Positions 35,434 through 49,787 of a stretch of DNA of 64,000 bases are shown here, piece by piece. Position numbers and translations under genes: made by a program. Origin of the DNA: Xylogone sp. PMI_703 (taxonomy: Eukaryota; Ascomycota; Leotiomycetes); NCBI GenBank assembly GCA_021399445.1, contig JAJTUQ010000008.1, forward strand, positions 1,178,001 to 1,242,000, read 5' to 3'. A model generated the notes under the pieces. It was not told where the DNA came from. It was given only the letters and a program-made list of their open reading frames with translations, and made no database searches. Within the stretch, counting starts at the first letter, position 1. Each line of letters opens with the position of its first letter.

Positions 35434-38374
35434 TTGTCCAAAAGTCTAACTTTGTGAAATATTTAACATTTACTAATTTTTTCTATAAGTCCGAGATAAA
35501 CAGTATTAGATACTGGTCTTTGATAATAATATCGTTCAGTCCTCAGTAATTTATTATTATTCTCTATTTCTTTAATCCTTTCTTTAGGATATATATCACT
35601 AATATTCTGTATAATGCTTTTGAAAGTCTAATATGTCCTTTTGCTAATAACTAATCTAATTCTTCTCGTAAGACCTATCGTTATTCTTTGTTTATTATGT
35701 ATAATCAGTAATAAGGTAAATATATTCCTTTTTTTAGGCATATATAATAGTCCTAAGGTTTTTGTAACAGTAATACCTCCACGTCTAATAGTTCCTCGAA
35801 CAACTTCTAATATTTCTAATACTCTATAAATAATGTTAATGTCGTTTCTGTATTATTTACTTGTACTAGCGAGTTAACTAGTCATAAACTTTCTGTCTTA
35901 CCGAATTTCATTATTTAGCCTATATCTTAATTTATTTATGAATTATAAATTTTGAACTATAATATCTTTATGATTATCTCATATCTTCTTAGATATAATA
36001 TGTTAAACACAATTTCTGTCTTTTTTCTAGATATCTTCATTATTAACAGCTCAGTCTTTATTTTTACTTATAAAGAAATACTTGATTTATCTACTATTCT
36101 AATAAAATAACTCTTCTTTTTAATTCTAGTATTTGGTCTTAGTTAAATAACTACTTTAAATATAATAAGGTTAATCATATTATTGTTATTAAATATTATT
36201 ACTAAGTTTTGTTCTTTTAGTTTAATAAACATTATTAAAAGAAAATTTCTAAAAATTATATTAGTTTTAATATATATTTTTTTGTTATTATCTTTATGCC
36301 AAGAGTCAATTGTTTCATTGAACTTATACTGTTTTTTTATTCTATAACCTTAATATAATATATATGATTTATAATAAAACTTCTTACTGTTGAATATAAT
36401 CTTAGTCTATATAATCTTATACTCTATTTCCATCTATACTATCTATATGTTTAAAAGATTTTTCTATGTTAATGACTTTACTATTAATAGTATAATAATG
36501 TACAATATTCCTAACTGTAATAAATTTAAACTTAAATAGTAATAAGACCTAAATATAACTTTTATAATTATTCCAAAGTTTATGATCTTTTTTTTTGCTA
36601 AATATAATTTTATTTATTCTTGTTAACGTTTTACTATAAGCTATATTCTGTACTAACTTTCCTAATCTTCTCTAATTCCTATAAGTATTAATTTTTTGCT
36701 TACTTCAGAGACTCTTGTATACTCAGGATTTCTCTTTAGCCTGTATAACTCTCTAGTCATTAATACTAATTTTAGCTGTTTGCCTTTCGTAGTTTGACTA
36801 AGACCTGACTCTATTAATTCTTCTGTTATTCTAAACTAATTCTTTATTTCTTTTAGTAAATGTCATATAATATCTTTTAATATTCTTATTAGTACTTTAT
36901 GTCTAAAAACTTCTTTAGTAAATTTTGGGACTAGATTTTTCTTTTTGATTAAATCTTTTTTAACCTAAGCTTTAAAAAATGCTTTCTTAAAGTTTAGTAT
37001 CTTAGAGGGCCAGGGCTTGGTCCTTTCTCCTGGGGCATCATCATACATTTCCGAATTATTATCTTCTTACTCTTTTTCTAAGTTATTTTTAGTAAAAACT
37101 TTTTTTTCCGATTTATATACTAAATACTTATACAAAATTTAGCTTATTGATAAGTTTTTGTCATTTTCTGATTATAACTCCAAATTACTAAAAAATATTT
37201 ACTTCATAGTTTATTATTTTATCTTAGCTTTTGCTTTAGCTTCTGTTTCTGTGAATATTTTTTCTTCTTCCAGAGTAATTATTATATTAACTTCTATGAA
37301 TATTACTTTTTTACCTTTCTTTTTATACTCAGACTTTTGCTTTATCTTTTCTGTATTATTAACTTATTTATCTTTGAGTTTACTGTCCTTGTTATACTCA
37401 TGAACTATATGTCTAAATAAGTAATATTTGAAACACAAATTCTTTTCTTTATGTTTTTTCCTTTGTTCTAGTATTAAATTATACTTTTTTCTTTTCTTGA
37501 AATCTTCTTTAAAGATTATATTTGTTTCTTAGTCTATGACATTAAAGTCTTTCTTAAATCTCTTCCTTTTTCCTTTGGAGTCTTATTTCTTATTATTCTA
37601 GCCTATTGTTCTACCTTTTTTTATCTGGTGTCTTTCTCACTAATAATTATCTATTTTAGTAACTTTTTTCATAAATTTTTTTAAGTTTCCTGGGGCTAGC
37701 CTCAGCTGAGTTATCTTGTTCATTATTGTATTCTTGAAATTTTCCTTGTAATAATATATTAAGACTTTGTTATTCTAGTCTACTTAAAAAGCTAATATAC
37801 AAAACCTTATATTGTGATTCTATACTAATTTTATTTACTTAAATTTATCTAATTACCTAAAAGTTTCTTGTTTCTTATTCATGTTATTAAATAACCAATT
37901 TATCTTATCCTAGAAATTATTCAAACTTCCAAATAAGTTAGTTATTTCTTATTATTTATCTTTTTTCTTTTTAATAATATTATAGAAATTCTCTATGTAT
38001 AACAACAGAAGTTTGAATATATCTTTTTCCAAGTATATAATAACTCAGAATATATAATCCTGTTTATTTTTGAAAATAACTTTATTAAATTTCAGAAATA
38101 AACAAACTTATATTTTGAAAGTTTTATACTTAGATCTGTTTCTGTTAAATTTGGCTAACGTAATTACTTTAAATAATTTAAATAATAAAATAACTCATAA
38201 AAATTCTCATTTCTTATTATTGTTATTATCTGATAAAAGTAAATTTAGTATTAATATAAGACTTAGTACAAAGTCTAGTACTATATACTCTATCCTTGAC
38301 ATAAAGTTTATTTATTAACTTATTATAATATTTTAAGATACTTAATCTTAATCTTTTTAAGATAATGCCTAAAG
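35434..38374 (-). pseudogene. Gypsy B: gag, zinc knuckle, protease region, start of reverse transcriptase
   Basis: On -, gag runs from about 38300. A zinc knuckle remnant NLCFKYYLFRHIVHEYN lies at 37441-37392, with the second Cys as Tyr and Gly as Arg. The part next to 35434 (YCLSRTYRKN, then NISQS-TFG) is the beginning of the reverse transcriptase cut by C. Small + ORFs at 35641, 37158 and 38070 are antisense shadows. Confidence 0.7.
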
Positions 38375-38745
38375 TATTATAAACTTAAGTTTTTACTTAA
38401 GTTTTATAAAATATACAAATATATATTAAATCATAAAAGGATTAATAAGAACTCAAGGATCAGTATAATAAAGTATATAATCATAATTATAATTATATAA
38501 ATAATAATCTATATTATAAGTTAAGTATAAAGTTCTTATTTTAAGAATTATCTAAGTTTATATATTATATAAAATACTGTTAAACCTTTTGGACTTCCTG
38601 GGTCCTCCAAGTCTTTGGACTCCTTGGACTCCCTGGGTCCTCTAAGTCTATCATATAATCCCTTCGTCACAGATCATGTCAAGTTTTCTGTATAACCTTG
38701 TTACCAAGCCTCAGACCTGGTATCATTCGTGTACACTTTATGACA
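38375..38745 (-). repeat. 5' LTR of gypsy B (371 bp)
   Basis: Direct repeat of 13359-13694 with a 35-bp tandem duplication near 38590-38645, where a GGACTCC(C/T)TGGGTCCTC unit occurs twice. Confidence 0.85.
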
Positions 38746-40994
38746 ATAACATAATATAATTCTTTTAAAGTTTAGTAATTATTATAATTACATTATCTAA
38801 AAAAACTTTCTTCTTGGAATACTTCTTTGACTTAATAAACTAAAATATTTCTAAATTAAAAGTATTTTTATGTTTATAATATCTTTTACTTATTACAAAA
38901 GTCTTTGACTTTACTAGAACACTTAATCTAATAACCTAAGGTTTTATAACTTGATATATACTGATTAACTCTTTTGTTCTAACCTTAGGCTTTATAACCT
39001 GTTCAGTACTAATTCTAACTGTATTATCGCTTGACTTCTTTAAAAAACTTTTTATTAAAGTATATAACATTTCTGACTATTTAATAACAGTTATAGAATA
39101 TCCTTCTTGTTCAACAATAGATTTATCTTCACTTTCCGGGAAAATTATAAATAAAGGATTTATAGACTTCTTTATAAGAAAGTTTCTAATGATTATGTTT
39201 TTATATTTTACTAATTTATTAATAATATCTATAACTTTAAGGAATATATACTTATAAACATTAATATTTATAGAAATATATTTTTGATATATTTATAAGT
39301 TTATGAATTTAGTTATTAAAATAACATTTTAGTCTATATATATAAATTCACCTCAAATTCTAAGTATTTATATATTTAAGTATAATTTCTTTAGTCTGAA
39401 ATTATAAGTAGTATATCCAAATACTTATAATTGTAAAAAGTCTAGTTTATAGTTATAATATACTTCGAAAGAGATTATTACTTAAGATTATAATTCATAA
39501 AATAATATAATCATTAAAATCTGATTTCTGAGTTATACAATATACTTTATGATATAGCATTAAAACCTATAGGATAATTTGGTTCAGTATAATATAGATC
39601 TGGCAAACTTGTTAACAGTTTATATTATACATTTAATAACTTTATTCAGAAAATATTTATAAGATAATAACGGTTTAAGCTAGATTTTTAGACTTAATAA
39701 GAACTGTTTAAACATTTCTCTAAACTTACTTTTTCTATTATTAGCTTATATATATATTATTTTAGTATTATACTCTCTTTCAATTTATAAAAATAACTCT
39801 CTAAAAACGTAATAAACCTTAATTAATTCTTTGGTTTACAAAAACCTAATTTAAATATATCAAGTAACATTATCTATAACTAAAAGAAAGTACTTATATC
39901 CTTTGATACTTTATGACTTAATTCCCGAGATATTATAGTATAAACGTCGTCCCTTAAAGATAACTCAAGTATTAATGTTCTTATGAAAAGATTCTTTTAT
40001 CTTTCTGGCCAGACAAACTTCATAAACTATCTTTCCCAGTGACTGCTCATTAAGCTTTAGTTTACAGAAATTTATACCTATAGTATATTTTAGCATAATA
40101 TCTATGTTCTAATAATTAGTATATCTTAAGTAATTATGTTATAATTTGTGTAAAATATTAAAATCAGTAAAGACAAGCTCTGGACTTTTAACTAATATTG
40201 TAAAAACAGATTTTATCAATTAGTTAACTAAATATAAACTATCTTTATAAATTTCTTCGAATTACACTTTTCTGTTAAAGATAACTTTTGCCTTAAAATT
40301 CTCAAATATGACTATAAATTTGACTTTATTAAATATATTAATAAAATTAACCTAGAATATAACTTTAGAGTATATTAAACATTATCAATTGAGATATTAT
40401 TTTTAATAATATTAATTACAACTTGTCCTTGTCCTAAGGCTTTAATTATTGTCTTATTAATTACTTTTATAGTTCTAAGGACATTCTAATACTTTATTAA
40501 TATATTAAAATCTTTGGTATAATTACTAAAGTACTTTAAAATATCTAAATCAATAATTCAGTTTATAGATTAATTAATAAATATAATTAAAGTATATTAA
40601 TCATTTATATAACTATATAAATCACAAGAATAATAATCATTGTTGTTATTCACAAAAAATATATATATAATAATATTTATATACTCTTTCTTAGTTTTTC
40701 CTTTAGAAATACTTCTTGTCTTTGTTTAAGTTCTCTTGAACTGTTTATAGTCTTTTATATAATAACTTTTCTTGAGATAAAACTAACATTAATTAAATTC
40801 AAGTTTTTCCTGGTCCTTAAACCTTGAATCAAAGCTTTTCTTATCTCTTAAGTCTTTGTTATTACTCTTAAACTTATTACCTTGTTTTCTATCTTTATCT
40901 TTCTGTTATCTTAATTCTCTAAACTGTATAACGTTTATGATAACTTATATAATATTCGTAAAAATATAAATAAACTTATAATGTTTATAATTAA
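38746..40994 (-). pseudogene. Copia E: integrase and upstream pol/gag part
   Basis: On -, LRYTNYQNIDIMLKY-like residues near 40140, the pre-integrase zinc region ending YEVCLARKIKESF (near 40030-39990), then the integrase core SIKGYKYFLLVIDN (near 39910-39865), NRKSKFREMFKQFLLS and SYKYFLNKVI. This is the copia pattern with G-to-A/C-to-T losses. To the left the protein continues at 13358, to the right at 56152. A Lys/Arg-rich region near 40690-40930 is the gag-protease part. Confidence 0.75.
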
Positions 40995-41292
40995 TGTTAA
41001 AGAAAGTAATATGGTAAAGAATCCGCGCGCGGGTAATAGTAGTTCTACCGCCGAAACCTCCAAATCTTATATATAAAGCGGCTTGTACAGTATTACAATA
41101 AACAGCGATTTGTACTCTTATTTTACAGATATACAAACTTTGATTAGTTCTTTTACAATTGTTATAATTGCTATAATATCGTGATATTAATAATCATATT
41201 ATATAATGTTGTTATTATTATTCGTTATATACTTATATATTAACTACTAAAGATTATATATTTTTTATAACATTTATACTTTCCTTTTTATA
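40995..41292 (+). repeat. 5' LTR of gypsy F
   Basis: Shares AATCYGYG.GGGTAATAGTAG-type and AGCGGCTTGTACAGTATTA-type blocks with 55853-56151. The two copies differ almost only by transitions. Contains a small CGCGCG island near 41023 that escaped C-to-T change. Confidence 0.85.
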
Positions 41293-44200
41293 TTAGGGCA
41301 TAATCCAAGGAAGACTGAAAATCGATCTTTTGAAGCTAAAGGATAAGTATAGTAATGAAGGAAATAACAAATACTCAAAAAAAGTGCTACTCAGAGTAAG
41401 TATGCCGAAAAACCCTGAAAACTTTGTAATAAACGGAATCCGGAGACCAGAAAAGTATATATAATCAATTGATTACGGAGATGTTATTCAGAGACAACAG
41501 AGACGTTAGAGATATATAATATAAATTAATTAAGGAAGCTGACAATAATACTGTATCAAGATAATATGATTATAAAAAGAATTCAAGGAAAAGAATCCTT
41601 ATTTTGGAAGTAAAACGAGAATACCGGAAATCCGAAATATTATTAGTACAAAAAGAAGAAAACTCTTAAGTCAGTTTTATTAATAACGTTATCAATCGGC
41701 ATAAAAAGACAGAAAGAACTTGATCAATTAATTCGGAAATAAATAAGTTAAAAACCGAAAAGAAACCTTAAAAGAGTTAATTCTTTGATAAGAAAGAAAT
41801 ATATAAACAGATAATGTAAAAAGTATTAAGAATAACAAAATATTTTATTTTATTGTTATTTAATATTATTTTATTATTTCAGAATATTTTTATGTCTTAA
41901 GACTAAAAGAGTTAAGATAATCAGAGACTAAAGAGTTTATATACAGTTAATAAGTTAGCCAAAAGAACTTTATCAACAGATTTAACAAGTAATATGTCAA
42001 ATACAGAAAAAAATATAATCTAAGCTCAAGGAGTTCCTGGGATATCTTAGCTTTAACTGTATAAAGGTTTTTTATTTTATAAAACTTTATATTTCTTAAG
42101 TGTATTACTTTATTTCGAGAGACAGAATATTATAGATTTCTTTGATTTTTTTAAGGATAAGTTTAAATTAATTAGTAAAAGAATAAGTAATAAAATAAAA
42201 AAGATAAAGTTTGTTTAATGTTATAACTTGAAAGTCAAGTTTATTATTAAGAATCTTAAGGTTTAGAAAAAAAAGGACTAAGAAATCTTCAAAACAGTTT
42301 TGTTCAAAGAGTTCAGAAACTAAGATATACAATAATAACAAATGATATTAGACTATTTAATTACGTTTAAGAATAAACCCAGAACCGAGAAAAATAACCT
42401 GAAAACGTATACCAGGGAATTCATACAAATAGTTCAGACGTTATTAACGAAGAAAGAGGCTTTAAGCTAGGAATTAAAGTTATATTATCTCTAAAGACTC
42501 CTGAATTAAGTAAATAAGAAGATAATCGAGAAATATAAAGTAAACATAAAGAATACGACGATAATAAACTTTGATAAGTTAACTAAGAATTTTAAAAAAA
42601 AAGATAATAATTATAATATAATAAAAAAAGTCTAAAATTACAGAAAAAAAAGAAAATATAAATAAAGTTATAAATATTTTAACCAGAAAGTCAAAATCTC
42701 TGAAAACTTAAAATTCTGACCATTAATAATCTTTAATCTATAAATATTAAAAGTTAATGATATTATAGTAAAAAACGACAAAACTGTTAATAATATAACG
42801 AAAATGTTTAAAATGTTGACTTTAATGATAAAGGCCTTAGAGAATATTATTAAAGTAAGTAAAAACTTAAGTAGGAGTAGTAAAACAGTTATCGGAAACA
42901 GAAGACTACAGAGTCAAGAAGAAACTAAAGTATAAACAGTTAAAAAGAACTTTATTATTTGTTATTATTGTAATAAAAAAGATTATATATAATTATATTA
43001 TAATATTTTTGTAAGTAATATAGTTAATAAACTTTGTTATAAGAAAAATAACCAGGTTTATTATAGACAAAAAAGTTTTAGTACTCTTGAAGCTTAATTC
43101 TATTATGATATTTTTTAACATAAGATTATTCTATGGTAAAAAGAGAATTTATAAGTTAATAAAGGGTTTATATTTATTGAAGATGTATAATCATTGATAA
43201 TAAAGTTATCTGATGACGAATCTGACTTTGAAGATTTTATGATAGCTGAAGTATTCATTAAAGTAAATGTAATAAAAGTTAATAAGTTAAAGAAAAAAAG
43301 TAAATAATAATCAAAGAATAAAGTATTGAAATAACGAGCAGAAGACGAGAAAAAGCTAATTATTCCGAAGTTGTTAAAGTTAAGCAATTAGAAGTTAATG
43401 AAGATTGACGATAACTCTGAGTCGGAAAATATAGTTATTAATATAACAGATGATAATAAACAAGGTAAGATAATTAAATTTATGAATTTTAAGACTTTAA
43501 TAAAGTAGGAATTGTTATTTCTGGAGAAACTAAAGAATAATTTAAGTTAAGACTAAGTTTTGGATAAGGTTTTAAAATAAAAAGTAAAATTAACAATTAA
43601 AAAGATTTTGTCGTCATTGAATTTATTCTAAAAGTTTATATTTGGGTATAGAAAACCAGTAGCTAAGAAAAAGGTAAAAGTTTAGTATATTACAAAAGAA
43701 GAAAATTATTTTTATATAGTTAAAATACCTAAAGTCAAGGTATAATTAGAAGATATTATTAAGTGAAAAGCTTTTTTTAATACTAAAGTAAAAATTAATG
43801 TTATGATTAGTTAACTAGTTAATGAGCTTGGTTTACTAGTATGAGTAAACCCAGAGATAATAATAATATTAATAACTGAAGAGAAAAAATAATTTGACAA
43901 TATGTATAATAATATGAAAGTCAGAATTAACTTAATATCGATAATTATATACATATTTATTATAAATAAAGTATTATTAAAATTAATACTAAAAACTTTG
44001 TTTATATAAAGAACTCGAATAAAGTTTAAGTCTAAAAAGGACAGAATATATATTATAATATATAATAAAGATATAAATAAGAAAATAATTATATATATTT
44101 TTTTATCCCCAGAATATAATTATATTTAACAGTAAATAGACTAATCAGGAAATAAGTAATTAATGTTTCTCAGAGGTCAAGTATTAACAAAAAGTAAGTT

Positions 44201-46773
44201 TTTGAATATTATAATAAAAAAGTAAAAAATAAAACATAAAAAGTAAAAGTACAAGGATTATAAGTTGTCGGATCAAAGAATATTTTATGATATACAGAAT
44301 ATATAGATAAAAGGAAAGTAAAAATATCTAAGATGATATAAATAACAAAATATATAAGATAAAACTCTTGAGAAAGTATTAAAGCTTTTACAGAAGTTTA
44401 TTTATTGATGATATATAAAAAAAAAATTCAGAAAATATGATTAGTGGATTTAGGAATTTCGGATAAAAGTAAACTAAGTGGAATTGATAATTAAAAAAAG
44501 AAATTAGAAATATTAGAAATATTACTAATAATCCCCGGGAAGTATAATCACTAAATTATATTAAAGTTTTCGAAGATCAAGAAAAGAGAATATTTAACGT
44601 CAGAAAGAATAAATAAATTGATTTTTAGTAATTAATTAATACTAAAAGAATATAAGTTATTCGTTGAATTATTATATAACTGGGAAAAAATGATTACTTT
44701 TGACTTTTTATATATGAAAACGATTAGACTGAAAATAGTATTATTGTAAGTTATATAAACAATTAAGTATAATATATAACAAGAGATGAATATATTGTTA
44801 TCAAAAGCTTTAGTACTGATGATTATACAAATGTTACAAAAATGTATTAATCAAAGAATGTTAAAATAAAGTTATGAACTTTATAAGAATAAGTAATTCC
44901 TAGTCGAAAAGAAGGTTAAGAAGATTTATTGATTAATAAATATAGTCATTATGATAAATAAGTATACAATACAAGATATTAACTTATCATTTTCAGTAAA
45001 CACTTTTACAGAAGAATTTGCTGGATATGTTATTACTTTGTTGGTTAACTTCTTTTCAGGATATGATTAAGTCGAATTAACTATAAAAAGCCAAGATATA
45101 ACAGGATTCGTGACTTTTATAAGTCTTTTGTAGTATACAAGGTTATCTCAAGGAATAACTAACTCAGTGACTTAGTTTATGTAGATTATTATTCGAATAT
45201 TAAAAGACTTTATCTTTCATATTTGTAAGCCATTTTTGGACGATGTATCAGTAAAAAGACTTTATTTAACATACGATAACCAAGAAGTGGCACCAGGAAT
45301 CCGAAAATACATTTTAGAGTATGTTCAGAATTTCGACAAAGTATTATATAATATAAAACGATTAGATATTATTATAAAACCGAAATCCTAGTTCGGAATA
45401 CCAGGAATCAAGATCATAAAATATATATATAATATTAATAAAAGATATCTTGACAGTATAAAAGTTCTAAAGATATTGGATTAGCCAATTTATAAGAATA
45501 AACGAGAAACTAGAGCTTTCTTAGGGATATACATCTATTATCATATTTAGATCAAGGACTTTGCTGTAATAATTATATTAATATACAGATTATTACAGAA
45601 AAGCATAAAATGGTCTTAGAACTTTAAGCAAAAAGAAGTTATAGATAAACTAAAAATAGTCTTAGTATTATTATTAATACTCAGGAGATTAGATTATGAG
45701 TCAGGAAGGACGATTATACTAGTAATAAATATTTCTTTATTTAGGTGAAGAGGAGTTATTATATAAGTTAGAGAGACTAGTGAAAAATACTTAAACTAGT
45801 ATAAAAGTATATATGATCAGATATTGAGCAAAAGTATAATATTACAAAACGAGAATATAAAGTGTTATTAAAAGTTCTCAAGAAATTCTGTTCAGACTTA
45901 TATAAAATCAAGTTTATAGTAAAAACTAATATTAATATATTTGTAGTCCAATTAAATAGAACAGTTTCTGATATCTTAAGTACTCTGTTAACTAAATGAT
46001 TTATATAAATTCGATTATTTGATTTCAATATTAAGTATATTCCAGAAAAGAAGAATAAAGTAATAAATGACTTATTCCAGAAGTCATTAACTGAAGGTAA
46101 AAAGATTAAAGATAATCAAATTATCGAAGATTATATTAACACAGATCTGTATATTATATAAATGATGGTTATATCAGTTAAACTTGAAGAATTACTAAAA
46201 AATGAATATAGAAAAGAATTTCATATGATTATATAGTATTTGTTAACGTTAATCAGACTTGAAAGTATGAATGAACAAGATTTTTGACTATTTAAACAGA
46301 AAGTACTTAAATTCGAAATTATTAATTGAATATTATATTAATAAATTAGTAAGAATATTTTAAGGATTAAAGTAATTGATTTTACCGAAAAACAGTAAAA
46401 AATCATAAAAGAATTATATAAAGAGAATAAACATAAAGGATATGATAATATTTATTATAAAGTTTTAAAAAAATATTGATAATTATAATTATATATATAA
46501 GTAGGAGAGTATTATACTTTATGTAAAGAATATTAAAAAAAAGTAAAAGAAAGAATTTTTGATTTATTATATATAACATTCTTAACTTATTTTTAGTAAA
46601 CAGTCAACTTAAATGTTATACATATGTTGCCTGATAAAGGATTTAATTATTTAGTTATAATAAAAGAATATTTTTCTAGATGGCCAAAGACAAGAATATT
46701 CTAAAAAGCCAATTTTTCAAGTATATAATAATTTATATAGAAAAATATTATTTGTTAATATAATATATTTAGA
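41293..46773 (+). pseudogene. Gypsy F gag-pol, first part: gag, zinc knuckle, protease region, RT, RNase H, integrase N-terminus
   Basis: On +. Gag near 42300-42550 (NLKTYTREFIQIVQTLL). Zinc knuckle remnant ICYYCNKKDYI at 42955-42990. Reverse transcriptase: TEEFAGYVITLLVNFF-like (45010-45060), LSQGITNSVTQF (about 45140-45175), FLDDVSVKRLYLTYDNQEV (45236-45290). Connection/RNase H: TRAFLGIYIYYHI near 45510. Integrase core start: VNLNVIHMLPDKGFNYLVII (46608-46667) and YFSRWPKTRIF, up to YNI where the hAT interrupts it. Stops are mostly former Gln codons. Frames are pieced from landmarks. Confidence 0.8.
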
Positions 46774-47122
46774 CAGTGTTAGCAATTTTATTCAAAGTAT
46801 TCGAATAGCTATTTGAATAATTTAAAATATTATTCGATTAGATTAGAATAACGGATTTTAAGGATTTGATTAGAATATTTTGAATTTATATTCAAATAAT
46901 ATTTAAATAATTTGAATAATTATAAATATTTTTAACCTTTTACGCGTTTTTTTCGTGTTTTCACGCGTTTTCTCGCGTTTTTCTCGTATTATATTATGTT
47001 TTAATATAATTTATGAGGTATAATAAGTTTTTACAAAGTATAATAAGTTTTTACATAAAAATGAAATAAAACAAATTAAAATCGAAGAAAATTAATTAAA
47101 TTCAAAAAAGAATAAACTAAAT

Positions 47123-49730
47123 CTAGATAATAAAATTAGATATTCCTTCTTCTAATTCAATTTCCCTTAGATCTTCTTCATTAATATCATCAGTATATAT
47201 TCCCCAACTTTTTAAAGACATAATTAAATTAAAAGTAGACTTATTAAGTCTATTTCTTAATTTAGTTATATTTAAAGCTCCTTGTGAAAAAAAGCGTTCA
47301 CTAGAAGCTGAAGTTGCTGGAATTTGAATACATCTTCGAGCTAATATAGCTAAAACCGGATATTTTGATTGGTTTAATTTCCAAAAATCTAATGGATTAA
47401 CCTAAAATAGTTAATATAAATTATTTAAATTTTAATATATACTTACTTCTTCAGTTGACCTTTTTTCCTCAAAATATAAAGTGAACTCATCTAAAGATTC
47501 AGGATTATTTCCAGGTAAATAAATATTGTCATCTGAATCATATAAATCTGAGTTATCAGTATTTACTAAAGATGGTAAAGTATTATAAAAATCCTTTTTT
47601 TCTCTAAAAATAATTAATAACTTATAATAATAAATATATATATAAACAAATAAATAAAGACTTACTCTTTATACTCAGATTCAAGTAATGATACTGTATC
47701 ACTAGCTTGGCCACTAGTTAAACCAACTTTTTTTAATCCTTCTCTTTTAATTCGAGGATCTAAAATTAAAGAAAGATATAATGCTCCCATTTTAGGTGTA
47801 ACAATTCCGGTATCAGGATAATATTTCTTTAATTTAGTAATACCTCGATTTATTGCTTCAACAAAAGGAGAATTTTTCTATTTAAATATTAGTTATTATT
47901 TTATTAGTTAATTAATAACTTACTGGAAATCTTAATCTTGCTTTACCAAGTTTTCGATAAATCTTATATACTGAAAGTATAATATAATAAATTATAAGAT
48001 ATGAATCTCCTTGTAATTTATTAATAATTTTAACAAATATTTCCAAAATTAATAAACAATCTTGAATATATTCAATTTCATCTTCAGTTAATAATAACGA
48101 TTTAGATTTAAAAGCTTTATTATCAGATATAGCTATAACTGATTAAATAAGCTTATAAATAGCTAAAAAGTTATTAAGCATATTATATGTCGAAGACCAT
48201 CGTATTTTGTTATCTATTAAAATGATTAATAAAGAGTTAAAATAATAAAAATAATAAAAATTAACCTAATTGAGATAAAGCTTGATCTACTAGCTTTTGA
48301 GCTTTCATTTGACTTTTTAAGTCTCTTTGATTTTGTTGACTATATTTAAAAGTAATAATAGTCTTTCGAATCTTTTTCCAGACAGATAAATCTAAAATAA
48401 TAATTAATTAATAAGAAATTATATAAAGAATTATATAACTTACTTAAATTATTGTCTATAGAATCAATTTCTTCTTCGACAGTTCTAATAACTTCAGAAT
48501 CTTTAAATGGATCATATTCATTTTTGATTAAAGATTTTAATATAGCTTGAACCGCTAAATTTAAAACATGAGCACTACAAGCTATATCACCTTTAAATCG
48601 AAGACTTTCAACTTTATAAGCTTTAATAAAGTAAGATATTAAAGTATCATTTGAAGAAGCATTATCTCTTGTAATACTATTAAAATAATTAACAAAAAAA
48701 AATATTAATAAATTAAAACTTACCTAATAATATTCGAAAAGATATTAAAATCTTTTAAAGTATCTATTAATACTTCAGATAAATAATGTCCTGAATATTT
48801 ATCTTTTAGATCTTGCATTCCTAATAAATAAGATTTTAAATTAAAATCTTTATTTATAAAATGCCTAAAATAAATAAATTATTAGTAAAAAATTTAATAA
48901 ATAATAATAATACTTACACTGTAATTCCAAGATAAACATCTTGATTTATAGCTGTCCAAGCATCTAAAGTAATAGAAAAATAACCATAATTATCTATATA
49001 AGCTTTAAATTCATCTATTAATTTAATTTTAGATAAATTGTAAATAGATATCAGCTCAGATTTTAGGTTTTTCCTATTAACAATAGGTAAATCACTATTA
49101 AATATTAAAATTAATTAGTATAAATCAAAAATAAATGAATAAACTTACTTTTTCATATAATCAAATAAATCTTTATAAGATTTACTATCAATTATATTAA
49201 ATGATAAATTATTTGAAATAATAAAATTTAAAAGTTTTCTTTTAAATATATTATTATCAAATTCGCTTAATCGGCGTTTTTGAGCTCTTTGAGAACTAAA
49301 ATACTCAGATATATCAGATTGAGTATTTTGAGATAATTGAGAATCTATTAAAATATTAATATAAACTAATTTAATAATAATAATATTTACCTGAATCTGT
49401 ATTATCTTCTAAAGATTATAAAGAAATAAATGAATGTTTAGCTCGGAAATGAATATAATAATTGTTAGTTGATTGGTTAACTCTTTGTTTAACCCATTTT
49501 TTACTATAAAATATTAATATTAATATTAATATAATAATATTTAATATTTACTTGTAATTTCTTATGTTACAAATAACTGTAACTGTTCGAGGAGTATTAG
49601 AATCAGTCTGGGGAGGATCTAGTATTTTAACTAAATAGCCTTTTTCGAATATTTTAGGCTGTTTAGTAGATAACTGAAAATCAGGAGAATTTTGAATTAT
49701 ATTTGTATTAATCGAAGTAGAATAAGTCAT
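47123..49730 (-). pseudogene. hAT transposase, 11 exons, 700 aa, two in-frame stops
   Basis: Exons on -: 49730-49552, 49503-49391, 49344-49149, 49094-48918, 48864-48724, 48676-48444, 48391-48266, 48213-47924, 47877-47666, 47603-47447, 47401-47123. All ten introns (45-62 bp) are GT-AG, mostly GTAAGT...TAG, and the phases join into one 701-codon frame. Motifs in order: N-terminal BED-finger-like region (VICNIRN ... YYIHFRAKH), IRSNNLSF-type spacer, YFSITLDAWTAINQDVYLGI (RNase H-like fold with catalytic Asp), SITRDNASSNDTLI (second acidic region), ACSAHVLNLAVQAIL, DNKIRWSSTYNML, and the C-terminal dimerisation domain PLDFWKLNQSKYPVLAILAR, IPATSASSERFFSQGALNIT. TAA stops at 49418-49416 and 48145-48143 replace expected CAA (Gln), consistent with one light round of C-to-T mutation. 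Role: excision and insertion of hAT DNA in the nucleus. Confidence 0.88.
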
Positions 49731-49787
49731 TTTAAATCTTTTAAAATGGCTTATTCTACTTCGATTAATACAAATATAATTCAAAAT
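49689..49787. repeat. 47-bp inverted repeat over the hAT transposase start
   Basis: Arms 49689-49735 and 49741-49787 with a 5-bp loop, 46 of 47 bases complementary. The left arm contains the transposase ATG and the codons for MTYSTSINTNIIQN; the right arm is the mirrored copy reading MAYSTSINTNIIQN on +. One arm is evidently a local inverted duplication of the first exon start. Confidence 0.9.

Larger units (their letters stand above)
13359..38745 (-). mobile_element. Ty3/gypsy element B, inserted in copia E and carrying C and D
   Basis: LTRs at 13359-13694 and 38375-38745; flanks ATAAT (13354-13358) and ATAAC (38746-38750) form a 5-bp target duplication with one C/T change. Own sequence is 13695-16872 plus 35434-38374, about 6.8 kb with LTRs. 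The polyprotein runs on -: gag with zinc knuckle on the right, then reverse transcriptase interrupted by C, then RNase H and integrase on the left. Heavily C-to-T mutated. Confidence 0.85.

Noticed and set aside
40945..41136. 63-codon minus ORF
   Set aside because: Lies across the 5' LTR of gypsy F; no coding signal.
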